Below the pieces are notes generated by a model, which worked only from the letters and a program-made list of their open reading frames with translations, was not told the origin of the DNA and did not search any database. Below, in pieces: positions 16,494-26,101 of a stretch of 64,000 bases of DNA. Both the position numbers and the translations under genes were made by a program. Within the stretch, counting starts at the first letter, position 1; every line of letters starts with the position of its first letter. Source of the DNA: Fibrobacter sp. UWR4 (GTDB lineage: Bacteria; Fibrobacterota; Fibrobacteria; Fibrobacterales; Fibrobacteraceae); assembly GCF_003149045.1 (NCBI RefSeq), contig NZ_QGDU01000009.1, positions 1 through 64,000 on the forward strand, read 5' to 3'.

Positions 16494-16523
16494 TCCCCCT
16501 TAACAAGAAAGGGGGATTTTTTT
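16494..16523 (+). terminator. Rho-independent terminator
   Basis: CCCCCTT / AAGGGGG-type stem with a run of T. Its T tract runs straight into the -10 motif of the SulP gene. Confidence 0.8.
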
Positions 16524-16530
16524 AAATTTG
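16523..16530 (+). promoter_or_regulatory. Putative -10 element (TAAATTTG) of the SulP gene
   Basis: Exact TAnnTTTG match 29 bases before the ATG at 16560. Confidence 0.45.
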
Positions 16531-16559
16531 GCGCGCGCTTTTAAGAATGGAGACGCCAA

Positions 16560-18452
16560 ATGTCTAACATTAATGCAAAAGAATCCGTCAAGAAGTTCTT
16601 GACCGAATCTGTAGCAACTGTCACCCCGGAACTGGTCAAGTCCATCAAGAGGGGTTATACCAAGCAAAATCTCATTAGCGACTTGATGTCCGGTGTTATC
16701 GTCGGCATTCTTGCCTTGCCTCTGGCAATTGCATTCGCTATCGCTTCCGGCGTAGGTCCCGAACAGGGTCTTTACACAGCCATTATCGCCGGCTTTACCA
16801 TTAGCTTGCTGGGTGGCTCCCGCTTCCAGATTGGCGGTCCTACTGGCGCCTTCATCGTGATTGTCTATGGCATCGTGAGCCAGTACGGTTACGATGGCCT
16901 GGCTTCCGCAACTCTCCTGGCCGGTATCATCTTGATCGTCTTCGGCCTTGCAAAGTTCGGCGCTATCATCAAGTTCATTCCTTATCCTGTGACGGTGGGC
17001 TTTACCGCCGGTATCGCCGTGATTATCGCCCTGGGTCAGGTTCCCAACTTCTTTGGCCTCAAGTTCCTGGCCAAGGACCCGGCTGATGCTGTGGGCAAGA
17101 TCAAGCTTTATGCATCCTCTCTGGATACCATCAATATCTATTCCGTGATTATTGGTATTATCGCTCTGGCCGTTTGCATTCTGTGGCCCAAGATCACCAC
17201 GAAGGTTCCGGGCTCTCTCATTGCAATCATCGTTGCAACCGTCGTCGTGAAGGTTCTTGGTTGGGATGACCCTGTTACCGGTCATGGTGTCGTGACCATC
17301 GGTATGAAAAATCACATCCCGTCCGGTTTCCCCACTCCGCACCTTCCGAACATTAGCCTTTCCATGATGCGTGAAGTTTTCCAGCCGGCTTTGACTATCG
17401 CTATTCTTGGCGCTATCGAATCCCTGCTTTCCGCTGTTGTGGCCGACGGTATGACTTCTACTAAGCATCGCTCCAATACCGAACTTTTCGGCCAGGGTGT
17501 TGCAAACCTTCTTTCTCCCGTGTTTGGCGGTATTCCTGCTACTGGCGCTATCGCCCGTACTGCAACCAACATTCGTAACGGCGCTGTTTCCCCGATTTCC
17601 GGTCTTGTTCACGCAGTGGTGCTGCTCCTCATCATGCTGGTTCTGGGTAAGTATGCCGAAATGATCCCTATGGCAGCTCTTGCCGCAGTGCTTTTCCAGG
17701 TGGCTTTCAACATGTGCGGCTATCGCGCCGTGATCAAGATGTTCAAGCTCCCCAAGAGTGATGTGACGGTGATGCTTGTTGCATTCTTCCTCACAGTGAT
17801 TATCGACCTGACTGTTGCTATCGAAGTGGGCGTTCTTTTGGCCGCAATCCTCTTCATCAAGCGTATGAGCGAAGTTGCCGAAGTGGATGCCGTTACCGAT
17901 GCTATCCGTGCCGACGACGAAGAAGTGACCCACACCGAATTCGCCCGCCAGGTGCCGAATGGTGTGGTGGTTTACGAGCTTGCCGGTTCCTTGTTCTTTG
18001 GTGCCGTGGACAAGTTCAAGGAAACCTTGAACCGCATCGCTGTGAAACCCAAGATCCTCATCTTGCGTATGCGTAGCGTTTCCAGTATCGATGCTGCCGG
18101 TATCAACATGATCGAAGACCTGCTGAACCGTTGCAAGGCCGACGGTACCCAGTTGCTGCTTTCTGGTGTGCATGCCCAGCCTGTGGTTGCCTTGACTCGT
18201 GCAGGTGTGCTGAAGCAGCTTGGCGAAGAAAACGCTCTGGGTAACATCGACGCCGCCTTGAACCGCGCCCGTGAAATTCTGGGCCTCCCGATGGTGGATG
18301 TTTCCCTGGATCCCAATCCCACTGTAAGCTGGGAAAAGGGCCTGGACAAGCCTTGGCTCCCGGAAGAATCCAACGCTGCTGTTGCTGAAGGCACTCCCGA
18401 AGTGATTGCAGAAAAGGTTTCCGAAGAACCCGTCTGGAAGATTGAAAAATAG
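16560..18452 (+). CDS. SulP-family anion transporter with STAS domain
   Basis: A 630-residue inner-membrane transporter. Residues ~40-445 carry the multispanning SulP core with the family segment GVIVGILALPLAIAFAIASG near residue 45. Residues ~460-585 are a cytoplasmic STAS domain (VVYELAGSLFFGAVDKF, then MRSVSSIDAAGINMIEDL). Members exchange sulfate, bicarbonate or dicarboxylates; substrate not decided by sequence. GGAG precedes the ATG. The last ~40 residues are an acidic tail. Confidence 0.92.
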   Translation: MSNINAKESVKKFLTESVATVTPELVKSIKRGYTKQNLISDLMSGVIVGILALPLAIAFAIASGVGPEQGLYTAIIAGFTISLLGGSRFQIGGPTGAFIVIVYGIVSQYGYDGLASATLLAGIILIVFGLAKFGAIIKFIPYPVTVGFTAGIAVIIALGQVPNFFGLKFLAKDPADAVGKIKLYASSLDTINIYSVIIGIIALAVCILWPKITTKVPGSLIAIIVATVVVKVLGWDDPVTGHGVVTIGMKNHIPSGFPTPHLPNISLSMMREVFQPALTIAILGAIESLLSAVVADGMTSTKHRSNTELFGQGVANLLSPVFGGIPATGAIARTATNIRNGAVSPISGLVHAVVLLLIMLVLGKYAEMIPMAALAAVLFQVAFNMCGYRAVIKMFKLPKSDVTVMLVAFFLTVIIDLTVAIEVGVLLAAILFIKRMSEVAEVDAVTDAIRADDEEVTHTEFARQVPNGVVVYELAGSLFFGAVDKFKETLNRIAVKPKILILRMRSVSSIDAAGINMIEDLLNRCKADGTQLLLSGVHAQPVVALTRAGVLKQLGEENALGNIDAALNRAREILGLPMVDVSLDPNPTVSWEKGLDKPWLPEESNAAVAEGTPEVIAEKVSEEPVWKIEK

Positions 18453-18545
18453 GCTGCGGCTTCACTGTCGCCAACCTTGCATTGCTCGTTGAGTGGAAGC
18501 GAAGCTTCCTACTCAATTAATTCGGGAAAAATCGTTGAACTATTT

Positions 18546-18577
18546 AGGGAAGGGCTTTGCCCCTTTCTTTTTTTTAC
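18546..18577 (+). terminator. Rho-independent terminator downstream of the SulP gene
   Basis: GAAGGGC / GCCCCTTTC stem with a TTT loop and nine T. Confidence 0.75.
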
Positions 18578-18840
18578 AGAACGTTGAGGGGTGTTGTGAG
18601 CCCCGCTACAGAAAGAGACAGGTGTGATTCTAGTCACTTTGGTTGTAGAGGGGGGGAATCTATTTTTGTGCTTGAAAACGGGTGGTGCCGTTTGGGATGT
18701 CATCTGTCGGAGCAATCAGTGGATAAAAAGAACATCTTGTTGAGACGTCGTAGCACTTTTGGCGACTTTTTCCTTAATTATGTGGCCGCAATGATGGTTG
18801 TCTTAGGCATCCTGTCAAACATCTAGTATAGATTTTTTTT

Positions 18841-18848
18841 TATCTTTG
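18841..18848 (+). promoter_or_regulatory. Putative -10 element (TATCTTTG) of purN
   Basis: Exact TAnnTTTG match ending 5 bases before the purN ATG. With no ribosome binding site, a leaderless mRNA is likely. Confidence 0.55.
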
Positions 18849-18853
18849 CGCCT

Positions 18854-19450
18854 ATGTTTAAGATCGGCGTAATGGCTTCCGGTGGTGGAAGCAACTTTAA
18901 GGCAATTATTGATCGCATTGGCGAGGGGGATCTCGAAGCCCAGTGCAAGTTCCTGATTACCAATAATGCAGGCTGCGGAGCTGTAGACCATGCCAAGACT
19001 TATGGCATTCCTGTCTATCACATTTCTGGCCGTACCCATCCGGAACAGGCTGATTATGAAGCCGCCCTTCTGGAGGTGCTGGACAAGTATGACGTGGATT
19101 TGCTGATCCTTGCTGGTTATATGAAGGTTCTGCCCCTTTGCGTCCTGGCTCGCATGCCCGATCGAGTTCTCAATATTCACCCGTCTCTTCTGCCGAAGTT
19201 TGGAGGAAAGGGCTATTTTGGAATCCATGTTCACGAAGCTGTACTGGCTGCTGGTGAAAAGGAATCTGGTCCTACCGTTCATCTGGTTTCCGAAGAGGTA
19301 GATGCAGGTCGTATTCTTGGTCAGCGTAAGGTTCCCGTGATGGAAGGGGATTCTCCTGCTGATCTCGCCGCTCGAGTGCTGGTCCAGGAACATGACCTGT
19401 TCTGGCGTGTCATTAAGGAATATGGTGAAAAGATTACCGGGAATGCTTAA
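18854..19450 (+). CDS. purN: Phosphoribosylglycinamide formyltransferase (GART)
   Basis: A 198-residue cytoplasmic enzyme of purine synthesis that transfers a formyl group from 10-formyl-THF to GAR. The N-terminus IGVMASGGGSNFKAI binds the phosphate of GAR. The catalytic triad is visible: Asn and His in NIHPSLLP and Asp in SEEVDAGRIL. Length is normal. It stands alone ahead of rnhB, 30 bases away. Confidence 0.95.
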   Translation: MFKIGVMASGGGSNFKAIIDRIGEGDLEAQCKFLITNNAGCGAVDHAKTYGIPVYHISGRTHPEQADYEAALLEVLDKYDVDLLILAGYMKVLPLCVLARMPDRVLNIHPSLLPKFGGKGYFGIHVHEAVLAAGEKESGPTVHLVSEEVDAGRILGQRKVPVMEGDSPADLAARVLVQEHDLFWRVIKEYGEKITGNA

Positions 19451-19480
19451 GTCCGCAGGTTTCTAACCGTTCGAATTTTT

Positions 19481-20251
19481 ATGAAATTCAAGGTGCCAGA
19501 GTTTTTAGAGGGGATTGAATCGCCTATTGAAGGCGAAGTGGCCATCCGTAAGTTTGCCGCATCCCAGGAAGGTGCGTCTCCGGCGGCCATCGTCGTTGGA
19601 ATTGACGAGGTGGGCCGTGGCCCACTGGCAGGCCCCGTGGTGGCCTGCGCCGCCGTCCTGAAGTCTCCCGACGCACTCATGACTCTGAACGATTCCAAGA
19701 AGCTTACCCGCGTAAAGCGTGAGGCCATGTACCAGTCCGTGAAAGATGCCTGTGTCTGTTACGCCATCGCCAGCGCAAGCGTTGGGGAAATTGACGAAAT
19801 CAACATCCTGGAAGCGGACTTCCTCGCGATGCGCCGTGCCCTTCAGGCTCTGGGGCTTCCGGGGGTTCAAGAATCCGCTCCTCAGATACCAGTTGAGGTA
19901 AAGGGCAGTTTCGCCGATGGGGCTAATCAGCTGTTCGGATCTGCAAGCTACAACGTGTTGATTGCCGTTGACGGAAACCTCAAAATTCGCGGAATTCCGC
20001 AGGAGATGCAGATGCCCATCGTGAAAGGCGATGGTCGTATTGCCAGTATTTCCGCCGCTTCAATTCTTGCAAAAGTTTTCCGTGACCGCTATATGGATGA
20101 CCTGGAAAAGAAGTATCCTGGCTATGGTTTTGACAAGCATGCCGGCTATGGAACAAAGTTTCATCTGGAAGCCATCAAGAAACAGGGGTACACTCCTGAG
20201 CATCGCATGAGTTTCCATCCCAAATCCCTCCAGATGGAATTGGATCTCTAG
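19481..20251 (+). CDS. rnhB: Ribonuclease HII
   Basis: Removes ribonucleotides from DNA and RNA primers. The signature GIDEVGRGPLAGP is at ~residues 40-52 with catalytic D42 and E43; a further Asp lies in VLIAVDGNLKIRG, and the C-terminus has YPGYGFDKHAGYGTKFH. At 256 residues it is longer than E. coli RnhB (198), owing to ~35 extra N-terminal residues and a ~30-residue insertion near 130-160. No ribosome binding site is visible before the ATG. Confidence 0.94.
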   Translation: MKFKVPEFLEGIESPIEGEVAIRKFAASQEGASPAAIVVGIDEVGRGPLAGPVVACAAVLKSPDALMTLNDSKKLTRVKREAMYQSVKDACVCYAIASASVGEIDEINILEADFLAMRRALQALGLPGVQESAPQIPVEVKGSFADGANQLFGSASYNVLIAVDGNLKIRGIPQEMQMPIVKGDGRIASISAASILAKVFRDRYMDDLEKKYPGYGFDKHAGYGTKFHLEAIKKQGYTPEHRMSFHPKSLQMELDL

Positions 20252-20398
20252 CTTATTTAGCCTGCTTTTTATCTCTTTTCCCCTGTTTTGCCTTGGTTGT
20301 GTAAAGGTCTTTTAACAATGCCTGTATTTTCTGTGTGATAAGGGGCATAAGAACCGCTTTATTTTTTTGTTTTCTGTTGCTTTTGTATTTTAGGAATT

Positions 20399-20406
20399 TA
20401 TTTTTG
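20399..20406 (+). promoter_or_regulatory. Putative -10 element (TATTTTTG) of the FecR-domain gene
   Basis: Exact TAnnTTTG match ending 7 bases before the ATG at 20414. Confidence 0.45.
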
Positions 20407-20413
20407 GGTATAG

Positions 20414-21925
20414 ATGAGTGTTACCATGGTTAAAAAGTGCCTTTTTCCGCTGATTTGCCTTTCTCTTGCGTTCACTGCGTGCAATGATCCTTCCGAGGAA
20501 TTTGTCAAGTCGAACAAGAGTGCTGCTCGAACTGCAGAAAAGTCTGCAGGTGTTTTTGAAGCTAAAGTTCACAGCTCCCTGGGTAGTTCCGAATTGCGTA
20601 GGGCGATGAGCGATGCCTGGAAGTCTCTCCGTGTCGGCCAGAGCGTCCGTGACAATGACCGTGTTCGTACTTTTGCGGAGTCCGAAGTTGTTCTCAAGTC
20701 TTTCGATGGCACCGTATTTGTCATTTCCGAAAAATCCGACGTAGAGTTTAATGCCGCTTTCCAGGATTCTGTCCGTGGCGAAGTGAATGTGTTCATCAAG
20801 AATGGAAACATCCAGTTCGACGTCCAGAAACAAAAGAAGAGACAGTATAATTTTGGAACCGGAACTGCAACAGCATCGATCCGTGGTACGGCAGGCTTTG
20901 TGGGTAGCCTCGATGGCCAGCTGGTCGCTTCCCTTAAGGAAGGCCTTGTTGAAGTGAAGGATGCCAAGGGCAATACTTCCAGCATCAAGGAAAACCAGAC
21001 CGTTCTGATAGCTAAGTCCGGTGAGGTAAAAACCTTCCAGCTGGAATCTTCCGGTTCTCCCGCCCTGTTTGCCACCTTGTCAGGCTTGGTTGAAGCGGGG
21101 GGCCTGAACAACATGGACGAACTGGAAAAATCCCTGCAGTCCTTTGATGCTGGCTATGCCGCTGAAAAGAAAAAGTTTGTAGAATCTTTGGACTTCAAGG
21201 CTGTTTCTATTCCGAGTAAGATTTCCAAGCCTTCCATTACCTTGAAGGCTAAGCTCACTCCGGGCGTCTTTGTGACTATCATGGGCGTGACGGATACTGT
21301 GCCTGCATCGGGCTCTTATGAAAGGACCTTTACCTGGGACGAAGCCGCTGCCGGTGAAAAGCGTTTCATTGCAACCTGCAGCAATGGCTTTGTGGAAGCT
21401 TCCTGCAGCACCTGGAATACGGAATATGTGGATTTGACTCCCGACGAGGTTCCTGCCGAAAATGTGGAAATGGATACACTTTCCAAGTCCGATTCCCCGG
21501 TAAAAGAATCTGTCAAGACCTCCGCTAAGGCTGCCGTGTCTAAGGCGAAGAAGGTTGTTAAGCCCAGTGAACCTGTGTTCAACCTGGTCATCAATCTTCC
21601 TCCTTCCGAAGGTGCTGAAGTTCTTGAAACGGACTCCCTGGGTCGAGATACCTTGGAAACACTCAAGGTGTCCAGTGGCAAACAGAAAATCAATACGGAT
21701 CTTAACATCATATTGTCCGGCATCGGAGACGATGAACTGGCAAAAATTGACACGATCTTCATTTTCCGCGATGGTCAGCAGGAAGAGTTCATTACGGACG
21801 TTGCAGGACTTTCCTATTCCCGAAAGATTTCCTTCTCCAAGAATGAAATTGCAAAATATGAAGTGGCTGCAAAGTTGAAGGATGGCTCCTACGTGTGTGC
21901 CTATAAGACCTACATCGTGGATTGA
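20414..21925 (+). CDS. FecR-domain lipoprotein
   Basis: A 503-residue lipoprotein with a signal peptide and lipobox LAFTAC. Residues ~75-200 are a FecR domain (VRTFAESEVVLKSFDGT ... ASIRGTAGFVGSLDGQ ... EGLVEVKDAKG ... ENQTVLI). In stand-alone form FecR domains usually act as structural or sensory modules in the envelope. Residues ~360-400 are Lys/Ser-rich, and a beta-sandwich-like C-terminus follows. It lies just upstream of the Tol-Pal operon but has its own terminator. An ATG four codons in (20426) is an alternative start. Confidence 0.82.
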   Translation: MSVTMVKKCLFPLICLSLAFTACNDPSEEFVKSNKSAARTAEKSAGVFEAKVHSSLGSSELRRAMSDAWKSLRVGQSVRDNDRVRTFAESEVVLKSFDGTVFVISEKSDVEFNAAFQDSVRGEVNVFIKNGNIQFDVQKQKKRQYNFGTGTATASIRGTAGFVGSLDGQLVASLKEGLVEVKDAKGNTSSIKENQTVLIAKSGEVKTFQLESSGSPALFATLSGLVEAGGLNNMDELEKSLQSFDAGYAAEKKKFVESLDFKAVSIPSKISKPSITLKAKLTPGVFVTIMGVTDTVPASGSYERTFTWDEAAAGEKRFIATCSNGFVEASCSTWNTEYVDLTPDEVPAENVEMDTLSKSDSPVKESVKTSAKAAVSKAKKVVKPSEPVFNLVINLPPSEGAEVLETDSLGRDTLETLKVSSGKQKINTDLNIILSGIGDDELAKIDTIFIFRDGQQEEFITDVAGLSYSRKISFSKNEIAKYEVAAKLKDGSYVCAYKTYIVD

Positions 21926-21986
21926 TCTTCCATCAATAGGCCCGTATTGTAAAATAATCCGTTAGTTTGTAATAATACCTGAAGAT

Positions 21987-22020
21987 ATAGCCCCAAGTAC
22001 TCAATTTGGGGCTATTTTTA
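21987..22020 (+). terminator. Rho-independent terminator
   Basis: ATAGCCCCAA / TTGGGGCTAT stem with TTTTTA, separating the FecR gene from tolQ. Confidence 0.85.
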
Positions 22021-22153
22021 CGTCGTGAAAATCATTTTGGACATTTTTATGCCCATTTTGTACATTGTGTGTGCAATGTTCAAAATCTTAGGAGAAAAGA
22101 TTTTCTATCTTGTTGACTATCAATAAGTTACGAGTTTTCAAAGGGAGGCTGTC

Positions 22154-22846
22154 TTGAACAACTCTGTTCCTCTGCTTCAAATGATTACCCAGTCGGATAT
22201 TGCGACGATTGTGGTACTCAGCATCTTGGCAATCATGTCCCTAGGTTCCTGGGGTATTATCATCGTGAAGTACGTGGTGAACAGGAAGAATCAGCGTGCA
22301 AACGTGATCTTCTTCCGCAAGTTCAGCAACGTGCAGCAGTTCGTTGAACTGCAGAGCCTGTGCGAAACTGCAGATGAAAGTGCCCTTCGACGTCTGACGG
22401 ACGAAGTGCTGAAAGAAGCGTCCAAGTTCAGTAACTTTGTGAGTTACGACTCTATCCAGCACCGTGCGTCCTTGCTGGAAGATACCATCCAGCGTTCTAT
22501 CGAAGGCCTCCGCCTTTCCGAAGACCGCTACCTGAGCTTCCTTGCTACCAGCTCCAACCTGGCTCCCTTCTTTGGCCTGTTGGGTACTGTGTGGGGCATT
22601 ATGGTTGCCTTCTTCCAGATTGGCCAGCATGGCTCCGCCGACCTGAGCGTTGTGGCTCCGGGTATCGCCATGGCCTTGATTACTACCGTTGCCGGTCTGG
22701 TGGTTGCAATTCCCGCCTCCGCCGGTTACAACTACTTTACCTCCCATAACGGACAGAACGAAATTTCCTACTACAACTTTGGTTCCCAGGTGCTGAGCTT
22801 GTTCAAGCGCGGCGACTTGCTCGCTCTTGAAGAAGTGGCTGGCTAG
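22154..22846 (+). CDS. tolQ: TolQ-like proton channel subunit
   Basis: A 230-residue inner-membrane protein of the MotA/TolQ/ExbB family. It has three membrane segments: ~18-40, ~135-160 (FFGLLGTVWGIMVAFF, the family signature) and ~170-195. With TolR it forms the proton-driven motor that energises TolA for outer-membrane constriction. TTG 22154 is supported by GGGAGG five bases upstream. First gene of the tolQRAB-pal-cpoB operon. Confidence 0.93.
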   Translation: MNNSVPLLQMITQSDIATIVVLSILAIMSLGSWGIIIVKYVVNRKNQRANVIFFRKFSNVQQFVELQSLCETADESALRRLTDEVLKEASKFSNFVSYDSIQHRASLLEDTIQRSIEGLRLSEDRYLSFLATSSNLAPFFGLLGTVWGIMVAFFQIGQHGSADLSVVAPGIAMALITTVAGLVVAIPASAGYNYFTSHNGQNEISYYNFGSQVLSLFKRGDLLALEEVAG

Positions 22847-22855
22847 GAGGCTTGA

Positions 22856-23266
22856 GTGAAGCGTAGCCGCGGAAAAGAACTGAAGCAGGAGATGAACCTG
22901 ACGAACATGATTGATATCGTGTTCTCCATCTTGATTGTGTTCATCATTTCTGCGCCTCTCATGAGTCAGGGTGTGAAGGTTGACCTCCCCAAGGCCGAAG
23001 CACCTACCATGGAGCAGGAAAAACTTTTGAAGGTGTCCATTACCAAGAACGATGAACTGTACATCGCTGACATGATGGTGGACTTCGATAGTTTCAACAA
23101 TGTTTTCAAGTCCTTGTGGAACGGCGAAATGGCTGTGGTCATTAATTCCGACGAGGATGTGAAGTACGGCCTGGTCATGAAGGTTGTGACCCAGGTGCAG
23201 AAGCTGGGCGTTACAAAGCTTGGGTTCCTTACCATGAATCCCAAGGAAAAGCCCGGTAAGAGATAG
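22856..23266 (+). CDS. tolR: TolR-like subunit (ExbD/TolR family)
   Basis: A 136-residue bitopic protein with one N-terminal membrane segment. It contains NMIDIVFSILIVFIIS, with the conserved proton-carrying Asp, followed by a periplasmic domain. GTG 22856 has AGGAGG upstream, 9 bases after tolQ. Confidence 0.92.
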   Translation: MKRSRGKELKQEMNLTNMIDIVFSILIVFIISAPLMSQGVKVDLPKAEAPTMEQEKLLKVSITKNDELYIADMMVDFDSFNNVFKSLWNGEMAVVINSDEDVKYGLVMKVVTQVQKLGVTKLGFLTMNPKEKPGKR

Positions 23267-23278
23267 TCAGGTATTTTT

Positions 23279-24049
23279 TTGAGTAACAAGAATCCACATA
23301 TCGAGTATTTCTCGGACCACGACAACGGGATGATTGCGAAGATTGTTATCTGCGCAGTTATTTTCCATGTGGCGATTGTCGGTGCATGCATTGGCCTGCA
23401 TTTTGTGGACTTCAAGGAAGAACCGGAACCGATCCCCGTGTTCGAGATGGTTCAGGTGCAGCAGCCTGTCAAGAAACCTGCCGCTCCTCGCGTAAGACCT
23501 CCTGAACCGCCCAAGCAGGAACCTCCTCCGGAACAGCCTCCGGAAGTTAAGCCCCGTCCGGAACCTAAGCCTAAGGTAAATCAGGAACTTCCTCCGGATA
23601 TTAAGCCCGAAGAAGAACCGAAGCCTGAACCGGAAGAAGTGCATGAAGAACCTGCACCGGAACCTGCTCCTGAACCGGAGCCTGTGGATGACTTTGACGT
23701 TGACGATATGGACCTTCCTGCAACCATGGAAGCTCCTAGCCTGAATCCTGTGGGCTCCGTGGACATGGACCCCTTGCTGCAGGAATATCTGACTCGTTTA
23801 AAACAAATTATCATGAGCAATTTCAATCCTCCGGCAAGTCTGAACGTTTCCAAGAAAATCAAGACTACGGTTCAGTTTACGGTGGATCGTTTAGGTGGTA
23901 TTTCCGCTGTGACTTTGAAGCTGTCTTCTGGCAACAAGACCTGGGACCATTTGTCCGTCCGTGCGGTGCAGATCTCCAAGGTTCCTGAACTGCCGTTTAA
24001 TTTCAGAGCTCCCTCTCTGATTCTGCACTTCAATTTCACTCCGAATTAG
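23279..24049 (+). CDS. tolA: TolA/TonB-like energy transducer
   Basis: A 256-residue protein with one N-terminal membrane anchor (~20-42), a long Pro/Glu/Lys-rich periplasmic spacer (~50-140) and a C-terminal TonB-like domain (~165-256: LTRLKQIIMSNFNPP ... VQFTVDRLGGISAV ... PELPF). Its position between tolR and tolB makes it the TolA equivalent that reaches Pal and TolB. The start is TTG 23279 by translation from the first sensible codon. Confidence 0.88.
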   Translation: MSNKNPHIEYFSDHDNGMIAKIVICAVIFHVAIVGACIGLHFVDFKEEPEPIPVFEMVQVQQPVKKPAAPRVRPPEPPKQEPPPEQPPEVKPRPEPKPKVNQELPPDIKPEEEPKPEPEEVHEEPAPEPAPEPEPVDDFDVDDMDLPATMEAPSLNPVGSVDMDPLLQEYLTRLKQIIMSNFNPPASLNVSKKIKTTVQFTVDRLGGISAVTLKLSSGNKTWDHLSVRAVQISKVPELPFNFRAPSLILHFNFTPN

Positions 24050-24078
24050 GATTAGAAGAACATAGAAGGTATTGAAAC

Positions 24079-25428
24079 ATGACTGAGCGTACAAAAGTAA
24101 TGATGCGTCAAAAGGCTGGAAAGATATTCCGAGTTTCCTCCTTGGCGTTGTCCATCGTTTTTTGGCTTTTGCTCTTGGTGCTCCCCTCCGTAAGTTCCGC
24201 CGCAATTGATACCATAGCTGTGGATGTGGGCATCTCTGTTTTCAAGACCATGCCTATTGGCATCGTTCCTTTTAGCGAAGCGAAGGGAAACATTGAATGG
24301 GTTGAAGAAAAGCCCCATCAGATTGTGACCCGTGATGCTGAACTTTCCGGTCGCTTCGAAGTGATTGCTTCTGACAAGTTTAATCTGGCTCTGTTCAGCA
24401 AGAAGCATGCTAAGCATTACATCACTGGCCGTGTGGCTCCTATGCCTGGTGGCAAGCTGAAGCTGGAATGCTTCCTTTATGTGGCGCAGACGAAGGATGT
24501 GCTTCTTGGGGAATCCTATACCATTACTCAGCAGGATCTGCGTCGCGCCATGCATCAGTTCTTTGACCAGGTGATTATGCGCCTGTGGGCTGAACCTGGT
24601 GTGGCATCCACCAAGCTTGCTTACGTTTCCAAGATTGATGGTGTCAAGCAGGTTGTGGTTTCCGACTATGACGGTTACCATCGCACGCAGGTCACTCGTG
24701 ATTCTGTAATCAGCATGATGCCTGTATGGATGAAGGACAACAAGGGCTTGATTTATGTGAACTTCAAGACTCACCGTCCTAAGCTGTATTCCAAGATGTT
24801 CGGTGGCGTGGAGAAACCTCTGTTCCCCCAGCTGGACCAGACTTATAGTCCGGCCGTAAATCCCAAGACTGGCGAGCTGCTGTTCTCCAGTACGGTGGAT
24901 GGAAAGACGGACTTGTTCATTGGTAATCCTGCTACTAACAAGGCTCGTAAGTTTGCATACCTAAAGTCTAACCAGACGAGCCCCGCCTGGAGTCCTTATG
25001 CTTCCGAAGTGCTTTTTACCAGCGACCGTGGCGGTGGCCCTCAGATTTTTGTCATGGGCAGCGATGGCAGCGACCTGCGCCGCGTAACTTTCATGGGACG
25101 TTATAACGAACGTGCCAGCTGGTCTCCCAAGGGCGACCGCATTGCCTATACGTCCATGGATAATGGCAAGATGAATATTTATACCTGCGCTCTGGATGGT
25201 TCCGATATTGTCCAGCTGACCAATAACGCAGGAAACAACGAACATCCTACGTGGTCTCCCGATGGGAACTTGATTGCATTCTCCAGCAATCGTAGCGGTA
25301 GCTATCAAATTTATATCATGAGAATGGATGGCTCCAACGTGACCCGTATTACCAATTCCGGCGAAAATACTTCGCCCACATGGTCTTTCTATTACGAAAA
25401 TCCTAACAAACAGGAAGGTGCAAAATGA
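24079..25428 (+). CDS. tolB: TolB, periplasmic beta-propeller
   Basis: A 449-residue exported protein. A long signal peptide (hydrophobic core ~20-40) precedes the TolB N-terminal domain and WD40-like PD40 repeats, seen as repeated blocks such as SPAWSPYASEVLFTSDRGG, RASWSPKGDRIAYTS and HPTWSPDGNLIAFSSNRSG. It binds Pal and TolA. GAAGG precedes the ATG, and the end overlaps pal by 4 bases. Confidence 0.94.
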   Translation: MTERTKVMMRQKAGKIFRVSSLALSIVFWLLLLVLPSVSSAAIDTIAVDVGISVFKTMPIGIVPFSEAKGNIEWVEEKPHQIVTRDAELSGRFEVIASDKFNLALFSKKHAKHYITGRVAPMPGGKLKLECFLYVAQTKDVLLGESYTITQQDLRRAMHQFFDQVIMRLWAEPGVASTKLAYVSKIDGVKQVVVSDYDGYHRTQVTRDSVISMMPVWMKDNKGLIYVNFKTHRPKLYSKMFGGVEKPLFPQLDQTYSPAVNPKTGELLFSSTVDGKTDLFIGNPATNKARKFAYLKSNQTSPAWSPYASEVLFTSDRGGGPQIFVMGSDGSDLRRVTFMGRYNERASWSPKGDRIAYTSMDNGKMNIYTCALDGSDIVQLTNNAGNNEHPTWSPDGNLIAFSSNRSGSYQIYIMRMDGSNVTRITNSGENTSPTWSFYYENPNKQEGAK

Positions 25429-26030
25429 ATAAAGTAAAAATCGCTCTCATTGCCGGCGTAGCATGCGTTGCTCTTGTCGGTTGCTCCAAACGCCAGCCCG
25501 TGCAGACTGAACCTGCCGCAGCTCCCGCTCCCGTAGCACAGGCTGCAGAAACTGCTCCCGCAGTAGAAGCCGCTCCCGTGAACCAGGATTCCCTGGCTGC
25601 AGAACAGGCCCGCCTGGAAGCTGAACGTATCGCTGCTGAAAAGGCTCGCCTGGAAGCTGAACGTGCCCGTCTTGAACAGTTGATCAACCAGATCATGAGC
25701 GAAGATGTGTACTTTGACTTTGACCGTTCCGAACTGACTGAAAAGGCTAAGGAATTGCTGGCTCAGGTTGCGGAACTGCTCCTGAAGGAAACCCGCTTTA
25801 CCATCACCATCGAAGGCCATACTGATGCTCGCGGTACTGAAGACTACAACTTCACCCTGGGTGCAAAGCGTGCTATGAAGGTGAAGGAATTCCTGGCTGC
25901 TTACGGTATTGACGGCAAGCGCATGGAATCTGTTAGCTACGGTAAGGAAGCTCCCAAGGCTGAAGGCGCAACCGAGGAAGCCTATTCCCAGAACCGTCGT
26001 GCTAACTTCCGCGTGAATATTAAGGAATAA
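25425..26030 (+). CDS. pal: Pal, peptidoglycan-associated lipoprotein
   Basis: A 201-residue outer-membrane lipoprotein (lipobox ALVGC). After an Ala/Pro- and then Ala/Glu/Arg-rich spacer (~25-85) comes an OmpA-like domain (~90-201) with VYFDFDRSEL, ITIEGHTDARGTEDYN and NRRANFRV, the peptidoglycan-binding motifs. It overlaps tolB by ATGA. Confidence 0.95.
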   Translation: MNKVKIALIAGVACVALVGCSKRQPVQTEPAAAPAPVAQAAETAPAVEAAPVNQDSLAAEQARLEAERIAAEKARLEAERARLEQLINQIMSEDVYFDFDRSELTEKAKELLAQVAELLLKETRFTITIEGHTDARGTEDYNFTLGAKRAMKVKEFLAAYGIDGKRMESVSYGKEAPKAEGATEEAYSQNRRANFRVNIKE

Positions 26031-26101
26031 CAGGCTGACTCGCGATTAGGTTCGCTTGGCTATTTGAAATCCTTTGAATCTTTTAGTCTTTTGAGGTAAA
26101 G

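Larger units (their letters stand above)
18453..18853. other. Intergenic region with terminator, no clear gene
   Basis: It contains a hairpin at about 18492-18515 (GGAAGC / GCTTCC) and the terminator at 18546-18577. A frame of 89 codons (18557-18826) has no family resemblance and starts inside the terminator, so I do not call it. Confidence 0.5.

Noticed and set aside
16500-18173. A long antisense frame (557 codons) opposite the SulP transporter gene
   Set aside because: The SulP product has clear family motifs and membrane segments; the antisense product is His/Gln/Asn-rich with no recognisable domain.
18557-18826. A possible 89-residue gene before purN
   Set aside because: It starts inside a terminator hairpin, has no ribosome binding site and no family resemblance.
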